Under the pieces are notes generated by a model. It ran no database searches. It was not told the DNA's origin and saw only the letters and a program-made list of their open reading frames with translations. Position numbers and translations under genes: made by a program. Shown piece after piece: positions 7,946 to 17,296 of a stretch of 17,296 bases of DNA (position 1 is the stretch's first letter; every line of letters begins with the position of its first letter). The DNA comes from an uncultured Atopobiaceae bacterium (GTDB lineage Bacteria; Actinomycetota; Coriobacteriia; Coriobacteriales; Atopobiaceae): assembly GCA_944321005.1 (NCBI GenBank), contig CALUJT010000014.1, positions 1 through 17,296 on the forward strand, written 5' to 3'.

Positions 7946-8242
7946 TTTTGGATAATGAAATGGACCTCTCTTCAGTCCGGCCATCTCGTCAAATGGCTCC
8001 TGTCCCACAATGAGCGTTACCTCCTCGAAGCGGCTTTCTGTAAGGGCTTCCCAGAGCGCACGCACCTCGCACTCGCAGGCACCGGCCTCTCCAACGTCCG
8101 CAGCGAGTTTGAGGTCGACTCCCAGCTCGCCTTCTGGCGCGACAGCCGCAAGCGAGAGGTGCCCTACGCACGCGTTGGGATGCTCCTCGGACTTGACGGC
8201 TGACTCGTGCGCGTGGAAGAGCGCCCGGCGAGAAAAGCAACG
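7940..8242 (-). pseudogene. C-terminal remnant of a third DUF4143 ATPase
   Basis: Immediately after the TAG of the upstream ATPase (8243-8245) the same frame stays open for 100 codons, to a TGA at 7942-7940 inside the inverted repeat. From about 8130 down to 8000 its translation, GACECEVRALWEALTESR then FEEVTLIVG, matches the end of the intact ATPase (GTCEREIRALWEALAESR, REEATLIVG). The DNA from 8006 resembles that from 8339 over about 90 bp. There is no ATPase domain and no start codon with a ribosome site. It is best read as the decayed tail of another copy, left by tandem duplication or by loss of a neighbouring gene. Confidence 0.8.
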
Positions 8243-9598
8243 CTACGCAGAGCCGCCCCCATTCAGCAGCCACTTCCACGCCGGCACCTGGACGATGCGC
8301 CCTCCGTCCTTCTCGAGCACCGCATCGGGACCCCTGCCCACAATGAGCGTGGCCTCCTCGCGGCGGCTCTCAGCGAGGGCCTCCCAGAGCGCGCGGATCT
8401 CGCGCTCGCACGTGCCGCCCTGGTCGACGTTGGCACACACCTGGTAGAGGTCGTAGAGCTCGCCCGAGAGCGCGTCACCGACGACAAAGTCGACCTCGTA
8501 GCCATGTCCCTTCGTACGCAGAGATGAGATCGCCTCACGGCGCATCCCCGGCATTCGCCTGCGAAGCTCGAGGTACACGATGTCCTCGAGCCTCTGGCCC
8601 TCGTCGAGCGCGTGAGCCGCCCCACCCGCAAGGGCAAGTCCCGGGTCGATCGCGTAGAGCTTAGGCTGGCTCGTAGTCGACTCGGAGAGCGAGAAGGAGA
8701 GCTCGCGAACGGTAAAGACGAGATATGCCTCCTGATAGTACGCAAGGAGGTCCCCGAGCGTCTCCTTGGTGGTAGAGAGCCCCGCTGCCTTGAGATCGCT
8801 GGTGGCCTTACGCAGGGACAGCTGCCGCGCGTTGAGCCCAAGGAGGCGCTGCGCGAAGAGTGCGGCCACCCGTGGCTGCCTCACGTTGTGTCGCTCGATG
8901 ACGTCGCGGGCCACGACACGCTGGACATAGGACTGCAGCAGGGCGACCGACTGGGTCGCCGGCAGGTCGAGCGTCGCCGGAAAGCCGCCGTCCTGGAGGT
9001 ACGTCCGGAACGCCCCCTCAAGCAGCATCGTCTCCTCAGTGGAGCGTGCGACGGCATCGACCCCCGGAATGCCCCTCGCAAGGGCATATTCTCTAAACGA
9101 GAAGGGCAGGAGCTCGAAGTCGAGGGCACGACCGCGAAACTCCGTCGCGATCTCCGTCGAGAGCATCTTTGACGAGGAGCCGCTCACGTAGATGGTCACC
9201 CTTCGTGTCCCGACGATGCGCCTGAGCCACGCACCCCAGTCAGACATCTCCTGGAGCTCGTCAAAGAAGAGGTAGGCGCCCTCCGAGAGCGCCGACGGGT
9301 TGATGGCGTAGAAGGCCTCGAGCACCGCATCCCCCGTCGCAGGGGTGATGGGCTTGAGGCGGTCGTCGTCGAAGTCGAAGTAGCAGATGCGCGCCGAGGG
9401 CACGCCGGATGAGAGCAGCCGGTCCATCTCCTGGAACAGCCGATAGGACTTTCCGCTGCGCCGCATTCCAATGACGACCTTGACCAGGTTGCCGGCACGA
9501 GGCACCAACGGTTCCCCAAGGTCGAGCTCGCGGGGGATTATGGGCCTGTATGCGTCGAGCGAGAAGTCCCGGAGCGTGGCAGCGATGATCTCGTTCAT
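8243..9598 (-). CDS. AAA_14/DUF4143 family ATPase, copy 2
   Basis: This 451-residue protein has Walker A GMRRSGKS (residues 44-51), Walker B YLFFDE (109-114) followed by LQE, and a sensor-like YVSGSSSKML. The C-terminal DUF4143 part has EVDFVV. The position where copy 1 has E-x-K reads LYQV here, so a metal-dependent nuclease site is not intact by the usual rule. The start ATG has GGGAGG (rc of 9605-9610) 6 bp upstream. The function of this ATPase class is unknown. The promoter is buried in the 23-bp inverted repeat just upstream, and a remnant of a close homologue lies directly downstream in the same frame. The gene is probably monocistronic and switched by whatever binds the repeat. Confidence 0.85.
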   Translation of the reverse strand: MNEIIAATLRDFSLDAYRPIIPRELDLGEPLVPRAGNLVKVVIGMRRSGKSYRLFQEMDRLLSSGVPSARICYFDFDDDRLKPITPATGDAVLEAFYAINPSALSEGAYLFFDELQEMSDWGAWLRRIVGTRRVTIYVSGSSSKMLSTEIATEFRGRALDFELLPFSFREYALARGIPGVDAVARSTEETMLLEGAFRTYLQDGGFPATLDLPATQSVALLQSYVQRVVARDVIERHNVRQPRVAALFAQRLLGLNARQLSLRKATSDLKAAGLSTTKETLGDLLAYYQEAYLVFTVRELSFSLSESTTSQPKLYAIDPGLALAGGAAHALDEGQRLEDIVYLELRRRMPGMRREAISSLRTKGHGYEVDFVVGDALSGELYDLYQVCANVDQGGTCEREIRALWEALAESRREEATLIVGRGPDAVLEKDGGRIVQVPAWKWLLNGGGSA

Positions 9599-9612
9599 GG
9601 AGGACCTCCCAT

Positions 9613-9667
9613 ATTGGCAGTCTTACTCTGCCAATATTATCAAAATTGGCAGAGTAAGACTGCCAAT
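9613..9667 (-). promoter_or_regulatory. Perfect 23-bp inverted repeat over the promoter of DUF4143 ATPase copy 2
   Basis: The arms 9613-9635 and 9645-9667 are exact reverse complements. Each arm is itself nearly palindromic (ATTGGCAG - 7 nt - CTGCCAAT), giving two dyads whose centres are 32 bp apart. On the minus strand TTGGCA (9666-9661, distal arm) can serve as -35, and TTGATA (9643-9638, 17 bp away) or GATAAT (9641-9636, 19 bp) in the spacer as -10. The proximal arm would then cover the start site, right before the ribosome site. Confidence 0.8.
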
Positions 9668-9734
9668 TTTGAAGCTTCCAGAGAGAAGGGGACCTGGCGC
9701 GAGCGGCGTGCGCAAACGGCATAGGGCTGCGAAA

Positions 9735-9749
9735 TCGGAAGGCCTCCGA
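9735..9749 (-). terminator. Weak hairpin after the restriction operon
   Basis: Two bases after the stop of the helicase gene, a short stem TCGGA/TCCGA with a 5-nt loop is followed by TTT on the minus strand. The stem is only 5 bp, so this is a weak terminator candidate. Confidence 0.3.
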
Positions 9750-9751
9750 AC

Positions 9752-12714
<2,963 letters not shown>

Positions 12715-12715
<1 letters not shown>

Positions 12716-14235
12716 CACTCACCGTCCGACATCTTATGAATGAACGACTCGATGAACTCAATTTCATCCGGAGATAGCCCGAACCGGCCATACATCGCCT
12801 CGTCGGTTGGCTCACTGTCAAACTCAATCAGAGGGACAAACTGGAACTTGTCTCTTGATAAGTTAATTGATGATAGAGTCTGAGCAATAAGAACGCGCGC
12901 AAACTTTGTTCGTAGGTAGAGGCTGAGATAGTTCGCCTCCCGCTCAGAGTCGAAAGGACCAACTACAAGATAGGAGTCCGTGCATACATCGCTTGGGCCG
13001 AGCACCTCAACTTTTGAGAGAACACGCATCTTGCCTTCTTTATCAGGCTCGCAAGCATGCTCGTAGATGATGCGGCTGAGCATTACCTTCCATTTGCCTA
13101 GATATTCCTGCCCCTTTTCATTGGTTCCCTGTCTCACATAGGTGATTCCTTTGCTTGAATGGAGACGGTAGTCGGACGAGTCCTCTTGGACATTGCTTCC
13201 TCTGGCAGATGTTGAATAGCCAAATGGATTACGCGACGAGACAATCTCTGACAGAAATCGTGGCGAGCTTTCCAAGATTTTATGTATGACCGAAATGGCC
13301 TGGTTGTAGCGAACAAACACAGGAAATTCGCTCAGCGATCTCTTTGCAGTAGTCCTCGACGTTCCACGAATCGTGGTTATCTCGCAATCATCTTCACAAT
13401 CCCTCTCCCACAGGAAATAATTAACGCCCCCTCCAACGCTGTTCTGAGGAAAGCAATCTTTGGCATTAACGTAGTCGACAAGTTTGGTGATATGCCTGTC
13501 ATGAAGCATCTCGTCCCGAAATGAGCTCAGCCCCTTCCCTCCCGCAAAGTATCGAGAGGGAATAATCATCGTAAGATACCGTGGAGCTAGCTTCTTGGCC
13601 TGTTGCACAAAGAGGTGGTAGATAGGTGACGCGCTGGCTTTATTCCCCCCATCGCTCAGTTGGTACGGCGGATTGCCTACGATCACGTCGAATTTCATGC
13701 CAAAGATCTCCTCGGGGCTGCTGGTGTGGATGAACTCGTAGGCGTGCGATTCGAGGCCCTCGTCGCGGTCGTACTGCTCCTTCGAGGCGCCGCAGTAGAC
13801 GCACTTCCCGTTCCGCCACGTGTGCCGGATGTTGCGGTAGCGGATGTTCCCCTCGTTTCCGTCGAACTCGCTCACCGAGAATCTGCCGTTGGGGAACTTC
13901 GAGCAGTAGAGGCTCCGGCGCGAGAGCAGGGCCGTCATCTCGGTAATGGCGATGCCGTAGAGCTGCTCGTGCATTACGTGGTCCACGCGCTCCTGCAAGT
14001 CCGGGTAAACGTCTTCGAGTCCCCTGATGAAGCGCTTGGCGGCCTCCCGCAGAAAGACGCCGGACTTACAGAACGGATCCAAGATCTTGACGGAAGGGTC
14101 GCGCCAGAGATCGTCAGGCAGCAGGTCGAGAACCTGGTTCGCCAGCTCCGGAGGGGTGAGGACCTCGTCGTTTGAGAGGTTGGCCAGACACATGAGGACG
14201 TCAGGGTTGTAGGTGCGCTCGAGGAGGCTAGCCAT
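12715..14235 (-). CDS. Eco57I-like N6-adenine DNA methyltransferase
   Basis: This 506-residue methyltransferase is the modification and probably specificity subunit. SAM-binding motif I is DPFCKSG (53-59); the K in place of G matches my memory of this family and is not obviously a defect. Catalytic motif IV NPPYQLSDGG starts at N188 and marks adenine-N6 methylation. A CVYCG pair lies between the motifs. The start ATG 14235 has GGGAGGTG (rc of 14243-14250) 7 bp upstream and overlaps the end of the previous gene by 8 bases; the 3' end overlaps the helicase start. From about 13660 to the end, the coding sequence becomes clearly richer in A/T than everything around it. That is the part expected to hold the target recognition domain, which suggests it came by recombination. 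Confidence 0.88.
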
Positions 14236-14908
14236 TTCGACCCACCTCCCGATAGTCCACAGGTGGGTACTCGCATACGGCAGAGGGGAGGTATGCCTGG
14301 GTCTCCTCGTCGAACTCCCAGCTGATCACGTTGTTCTTCTCGCCGAAGAGCGAGAGCGTCTCTCCCTTGTCGACGTTGCCCTCGAGCAGCTCGCTCAGGA
14401 GGAAGTCGCGACGCTTCACGAGGTCGCCGGTCACCATCGACCACTCGGCGAAGCGGATGGGCTCGCCGTCCGCGTCCTTGAGGGTGAGGGCGTCGCCGCA
14501 CAGGATGTTCTTCCCGAGCACGTAGCGCACCGCGTCGAGAAACGCCTGCTCCACGGCGTCCCTGATTGCCGAGCGCGCGTCCTTCTCCACGATGGCGAAG
14601 AGCCGCTCGCGGCACTCCTCGACGTTGTCCTCGAGGATGTCGACGCCGTAGACGCTGCTCACGGCCACGAAGGCGTATCGCTGGTACTCGGCCGGGCTCC
14701 TGCGGTAGCGAGAGGAGACCACGACGAGCTTGCGGCGCAGAACCTCCGCGATGAAGTTGCCGTTGCCGCACGCGGGCTCCAGAAAGCGTGACTCGATGCG
14801 CTCCGTCTCGACCTTCACCAGATCGAGCATGGCATTGACCTCACGCTCGGCAGTGAACACCTCGCCGTGATCGACCACGCGCCGTCGCGATTTGACCTGA
14901 CCAGCCAC
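14228..14908 (-). CDS. Small SAM-dependent DNA methylase-like subunit
   Basis: First gene of the restriction operon, 226 residues. It shows the N6-methylase opening DHGEVFTAEREVNAMLDLV and a good SAM-binding motif I, EPACGNGNF (44-52), but I find no (D/N)PPY catalytic motif. It is also about half the usual length of an active enzyme. It may therefore act as a partner that binds SAM or DNA for the NPPY subunit encoded next. The GTG start at 14908 has GGAG (rc of 14917-14920) 8 bp upstream. Translation of the next gene overlaps its end by 8 bases. Its promoter region is shared with the divergent XRE regulator and holds operator-like boxes, so it is probably under that regulator's control. Confidence 0.78.
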   Translation of the reverse strand: MAGQVKSRRRVVDHGEVFTAEREVNAMLDLVKVETERIESRFLEPACGNGNFIAEVLRRKLVVVSSRYRRSPAEYQRYAFVAVSSVYGVDILEDNVEECRERLFAIVEKDARSAIRDAVEQAFLDAVRYVLGKNILCGDALTLKDADGEPIRFAEWSMVTGDLVKRRDFLLSELLEGNVDKGETLSLFGEKNNVISWEFDEETQAYLPSAVCEYPPVDYREVGRNG

Positions 14909-14919
14909 GTTCTCAACTC

Positions 14920-14988
14920 CAACTGTTGGTTATATTCAACAGTTGAGCTATAGCAGAAATTGGGTCTGTGGTCTATCTCCAACAGGTG
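14920..14988. promoter_or_regulatory. Operator boxes and divergent promoters of the restriction operon and its regulator
   Basis: Box A CAACTGTTG (14920-14928) and box B CAACAGTTG (14937-14945) are perfect reverse complements and near-palindromes, 17 bp centre to centre. A degenerate third box, CAACAGGTG, lies at 14980-14988. For the regulator, TTGGTT (14926-14931), 17 bp, TATAGC (14949-14954) is a plausible plus-strand promoter running through boxes A and B. On the minus strand TATAAC between the boxes may serve the methylase gene. Box A also lies next to the methylase ribosome site. This layout suits control by an XRE-type dimer. Confidence 0.65.
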
Positions 14989-15017
14989 GTTTGTCGACGC
15001 TCGGTAGCCTTTTGAGC

Positions 15018-15326
15018 ATGGATACCAGCGCAACCTGTACATTTGTCCGAACGAAGGTCGGCGAGCGAATTGGCGAGCTCTGCAAGGAGAAGCGGCTCAG
15101 CCAGTCCAAGCTCTCGGCGATGATCTCTATGGATCGCTCCCACCTCAACCAGCTCATCGGCGGGAAGAGCAACGTGACGCTCGACGTGCTCGTCAAAATA
15201 GCTGACGGGCTCGGCGTTCCCCTGACCGATCTCTTCTTCGGGCTCGGGGACGTGCCGCCGCACCAGCTCGTCGAGTACAACGGCGCGGAGTGCGCGAGGG
15301 CCGCCCATGCCCGGGAGCGCGCGTAG
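15018..15326 (+). CDS. XRE-family regulator, probable controller protein of the restriction system
   Basis: This 102-residue DNA-binding protein has a Cro/C1-type helix-turn-helix near residues 28-49 (SQSKLSAMISMDRSHLNQL), followed by the typical helix LDVLVKIADGLGVPLTDLF. It is divergent from the restriction-modification operon and separated from it by palindromic boxes. Controller (C) proteins of many restriction systems have this size, fold and position; they delay the nuclease until methylation has occurred. ATG 15018 is chosen because the HTH fold begins soon after. I see no real Shine-Dalgarno site, which would fit a weakly translated message, and upstream in-frame TTG codons lie too close to the promoter. 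It could also be an unrelated XRE repressor of the island. Confidence 0.8.
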   Translation: MDTSATCTFVRTKVGERIGELCKEKRLSQSKLSAMISMDRSHLNQLIGGKSNVTLDVLVKIADGLGVPLTDLFFGLGDVPPHQLVEYNGAECARAAHARERA

Positions 15327-15359
15327 CCCACTCGCCGCCCTCCCCCGGGCGCGCCGACG

Positions 15360-15367
15360 TGCTACCC
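15360..15367 (+). promoter_or_regulatory. Possible extended -10 before the HAD hydrolase
   Basis: TGCTACCCT starting at 15359 reads like an extended -10 (TGn-TACCCT) and would give a leader of about 55 nt. No good -35 is seen, which is normal for extended -10 promoters but leaves the call weak. Confidence 0.25.
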
Positions 15368-15429
15368 TTGCGTGCGGCCGACGACGCCGGATACAGCGCG
15401 CGTGCGCGGCCTCGAGTGAAGGAGCGTGC

Positions 15430-16089
15430 ATGCCCGCATACAAGACCGTGGTGTTCGACCTCGACGGAACCCTGCTCGACACGCTCGAGGACCTCATGCT
15501 CTCCACCAACGCCGCGCTGGCAGCGCACGGGATGCCCGAGCACACGCTCGACGACGTGCGGCGCTTCGTGGGAAACGGCGTGGCCCTGCTCATCAAGCGA
15601 GCCGTGCCCGCCGGCACGCCGGCAGACGTGGAGGCTGCGGTGCTCGAGGACTTCAAGCGCCACTACGGCGCGCACTGCGAGGACCACACCGGCCCCTACC
15701 CCGGGATCCCCGAGATGCTCGCGAGCCTGCGCGAGGCCGGCGTGGCGCTGGCGGTCGTGTCCAACAAGCCGGACTTTGCCGTGCAGGAGCTCGTGGAGCG
15801 TCGGTTCCCGGGAACCTTCGACGCAGTTCTGGGCGAGAACGAGGCCGCCGGCATCTCCAAGAAGCCGGCGCCCGCCATGGTGGAGGCGGCGCTCGCCCGC
15901 ATGGGTCGCGACCACGAGGGCATGGTCTACGTGGGCGACTCCGAGGTCGACGTGGCAACGGCCGCCAACGCGGGCTGCCCGTGCCTCAGCGTCACCTGGG
16001 GCTTCCGCACGCGTAAGGAGCTCGTGGACGCGGGTGCCACGACGTTCGTCGAGACTCCCGCGGAGCTCGCACGGGTCATCCTGGGCTAG
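15430..16089 (+). CDS. HAD hydrolase, phosphoglycolate phosphatase-like
   Basis: This 219-residue cytoplasmic phosphatase belongs to the HAD superfamily with an alpha-helical cap, in the Gph/PGPase group. All four motifs are present: I DLDGTLLD (D10 nucleophile, D12 acid/base), II VVSNK (S111), III K145 in KKPAPAM, IV VYVGDSEVD (D170, D174). The helical cap lies between motifs I and II. The length is normal for the group. ATG 15430 has AAGGAG (15419-15424) 5 bp upstream. By homology it could dephosphorylate 2-phosphoglycolate, but related enzymes act on other small phosphate esters or pyrophosphate, so the substrate stays open. Base composition returns to the GC-rich backbone here, so I place it outside the island. 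Confidence 0.9.
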   Translation: MPAYKTVVFDLDGTLLDTLEDLMLSTNAALAAHGMPEHTLDDVRRFVGNGVALLIKRAVPAGTPADVEAAVLEDFKRHYGAHCEDHTGPYPGIPEMLASLREAGVALAVVSNKPDFAVQELVERRFPGTFDAVLGENEAAGISKKPAPAMVEAALARMGRDHEGMVYVGDSEVDVATAANAGCPCLSVTWGFRTRKELVDAGATTFVETPAELARVILG

Positions 16090-16284
16090 CGGCCGCTCGT
16101 TCTTCTCGGCACGTCTGATGACACCTCCCGGGACGATTCCGGGACGCAACCGGTATGCAACCGGGAACGTTCGTGGAACCTCGCCAGACGCTCGCCTAAC
16201 AATTTGAGAACCGGCGCATAACACGCCGCTGCTCGGGTTACACTCTACCTAACGTCCGTTTGGCCTCCGTCGAAAGGAACCGCC

Positions 16285-16593
16285 ATGGGAAAGAAGGCAG
16301 CCGAGGCCCTCGACATCAACTACGATGGCCTGGTGGAGTACCTGCACTGCAACCACTCCGTCTACATGAAGATTGGCTCGTCCGTCTACTACCTCACCGA
16401 CTGCAACTATGAGTCCTGGCGCGCCCAGGACACGAGCCGTCGCAACGAGAAGAACCACTTCGTCGACTGCTCCGAGCTCGTTCCCACCGTCGACGAGTTC
16501 CTCGCGCTCCCCTTTGTCAACGGCAAGACCATCAAGGACGTCTTCGACCACGCCACGTTCTACGCCTCCCTCTCCGGCGAGAAGGACGAGTAG
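16285..16593 (+). CDS. Small acidic protein of unknown function
   Basis: I do not recognise this 102-residue protein. It has a good ribosome site (AAAGGA 16273-16278, 6 bp before ATG), backbone-like codon use and a strong hairpin about 30 bp after the stop, so it is a real, probably single-gene transcript. A -10-like TACACT lies at 16239-16244. The protein has no signal peptide or membrane segment. It is rich in Asp/Glu, Tyr and His, has three cysteines (in LHCNHS, TDCNYE and VDCSEL), and ends in an acidic tail (SGEKDE). The Cys/His content might bind metal, but no standard zinc motif is formed. Confidence 0.8.
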   Translation: MGKKAAEALDINYDGLVEYLHCNHSVYMKIGSSVYYLTDCNYESWRAQDTSRRNEKNHFVDCSELVPTVDEFLALPFVNGKTIKDVFDHATFYASLSGEKDE

Positions 16594-16623
16594 CGGCGGG
16601 TCCTCCTTATATCTGAGCTGACG

Positions 16624-16655
16624 GCGGGGCCGGTTCCTCTGGGGACCGGCCCCGC
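16624..16655 (+). terminator. Strong GC hairpin after the small acidic gene
   Basis: A 14-bp stem (16624-16637 with 16642-16655; GCGGGGCCGGTTCC against GGGACCGGCCCCGC, one G-T pair) closes a TCTG loop. No T tract follows, so it may act as a factor-dependent stop or as a 3' stabilising stem. Confidence 0.65.
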
Positions 16656-16719
16656 TGCCGTGCGCAGAGCTGCCGGTGGCCGCGCGACCGTACAGGGCGC
16701 GACCCATCACGCGTGGGCG

Positions 16720-16857
16720 GGGATTTCTAAAATCCCGAGTTGCGCGTCCTTCTCGGCACGCGTAACTCGGGATTGTTCGCGAATCTGCAGGAAAATCCCG
16801 ACCTGCGCATGGGATAGTTCGAAAACTATCGCGCGCAAGTCGGGATTCGCATAATCC
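16720..16857. repeat. Compound palindromic intergenic repeat (GGGATT/AATCCC units)
   Basis: Three stem-loops follow one another: GGGATTT-CTA-AAATCCC (16720-16736); ATCCCGAGTTGCGCGT (16732-16747) pairing with ACGCGTAACTCGGGAT (16758-16773) with one mismatch; and ATCCCGACCTGCGC (16795-16808) pairing with GCGCAAGTCGGGAT (16833-16846) with one mismatch, enclosing GATAGTT-CGAA-AACTATC (16813-16830). The last GGATT also pairs with AATCC at 16853-16857. The shared unit is ATCCCGA-NN-TGCGC. It resembles a REP-type element. A frame open across it on the minus strand is not a credible gene. Confidence 0.8.
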
Positions 16858-16886
16858 GGGGCTACGCGTCACCCGTCAAACGACGA

Positions 16887-16906
16887 GGGGCACCGCGCCG
16901 CGCCCC
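16887..16906 (-). terminator. Candidate terminator of gldA
   Basis: On the minus strand, about 20 bp after the gldA stop, GGGGC and GCCCC pair around a 10-nt GC-rich loop, followed by TCGTCGTTTG. The T content after the stem is modest. Confidence 0.35.
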
Positions 16907-16928
16907 GCCCTGGCTCAGCCGAAGGCGT

Positions 16929-17296
16929 CTACTCCGCGAGCGCCGCGCGACCGTAGGCGTCGGCCGCGAGCATGGCGGCGGCGACCTTCTCCGGCGTGAC
17001 CTCGAAGGGCATGTTGCCGAGGGTGTCGTTCTCCGCGCAGGCCAGCTTGGCGACCTCGAGCACGCGCTCGTAGCTCGCGTCCTCGACGCCGAGCTGCGCG
17101 AAGGTCACGGGCAGGCCCACCTCCACGCAGAAGTCGAGCACCTCGTAGAGCTCGTCGGCGTTCTCCAGCACGAGCTGGGTGAGCGTGCCAAAGGCGACCT
17201 TCTCGCCGTGGTAGTAGGCGTGGGTCTCGGGCATGGCGGTCATGCCGTTGTGGATGGCGTGCGCGCCGGCGAGGCCCGCCGACTCGAAGCCCAGGC
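16929..17296 (-). CDS. gldA: Glycerol dehydrogenase, C-terminal part (cut by window edge)
   Basis: The last 121 codons of an iron-containing-type alcohol dehydrogenase family protein are visible; the frame continues past the right edge, so the start is not seen. The enzyme oxidises glycerol to dihydroxyacetone with NAD+. The stretches GFESAGLAGAHAIHNG and YYHGEKVAFGTLTQLVLEN are close to the GldA family sequences I know and carry the two histidines that serve as metal ligands. An internal ATG at 17243 is not the start, because the conserved sequence runs on upstream of it. The stop at 16931-16929 gives the usual C-terminus. Confidence 0.92.
   Translation of the reverse strand, partial: LGFESAGLAGAHAIHNGMTAMPETHAYYHGEKVAFGTLTQLVLENADELYEVLDFCVEVGLPVTFAQLGVEDASYERVLEVAKLACAENDTLGNMPFEVTPEKVAAAMLAADAYGRAALAE

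Noticed and set aside
7955..8203. Plus-strand frame of 82 codons between the two ATPases
   Set aside because: It is antisense to the ATPase remnant, whose minus-strand translation clearly matches the neighbouring ATPase.
9613..9667. Transposon terminal inverted repeats around an ATPase
   Set aside because: Both arms lie on the same side of the gene, 9 bp apart, over its promoter, so they do not bracket a mobile unit.
16720..16857. CRISPR array
   Set aside because: The repeat units alternate in orientation and form hairpins without regular unique spacers; no cas genes are nearby.
16249..16872. Open minus-strand frame of about 207 codons across the small acidic gene and the palindromic repeat
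   Set aside because: It runs antisense to a well-supported gene and through stem-loops; it has no ribosome site and a composition typical of antisense frames in GC-rich DNA.

Overview
The window looks like a high-GC Gram-positive chromosome, most likely an actinobacterium of the class Coriobacteriia (Olsenella/Atopobium/Collinsella type). This is inferred from the strong G/C bias at third codon positions, the style of the AspRS and glycerol dehydrogenase, and the extended GC-rich terminators; no 16S gene is present to prove it.

Left part (1-6470), chromosomal backbone. A tRNA-Thr(CGU) is read leftwards from the left edge. It is followed by a two-gene rightward operon: a family 3 solute-binding lipoprotein (501-1325) and, 12 bp later, a 1037-residue membrane protein (1338-4451) in which two extracellular double-Cache sensor modules sit in front of an MscS mechanosensitive channel. 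No ABC permease or ATPase accompanies the binding protein. The operon converges on aspS (4593-6362, minus strand). The gap between them holds a factor-independent terminator flanked by perfect 38-bp inverted arms, each of which folds on itself.

Middle part (6525-15326), an accessory island, almost all on the minus strand. It carries two different AAA_14/DUF4143 ATPases (6525-7877 and 8243-9598) and an in-frame decayed C-terminal fragment of a third copy (7940-8242). Each intact ATPase has a perfect inverted repeat over its own promoter (17 bp at 7895-7945, 23 bp at 9613-9667). Next comes a restriction-modification operon transcribed leftwards from 14908: a small SAM-binding methylase-like protein, an NPPY N6-adenine methyltransferase with an AT-rich recognition part, and a 987-residue protein joining a GIY-YIG-like N-terminus, an SF2 helicase and a small C-terminal tudor/SH3-like domain. 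A divergent XRE regulator (15018-15326) shares a promoter region holding CAAC-N-GTTG operator boxes, so it is probably the controller of the operon.

Right part (15430-17296), backbone again: a phosphoglycolate-phosphatase-like HAD hydrolase, a small acidic protein of unknown function followed by a strong hairpin, a compound palindromic intergenic repeat built on GGGATT/AATCCC, and the C-terminal end of glycerol dehydrogenase (minus strand, cut by the window edge).

The parts most worth attention are the Cache-MscS channel paired with an orphan binding protein, the matching double-palindrome promoters of the two DUF4143 ATPases, and the regulated restriction system with its mosaic methyltransferase.
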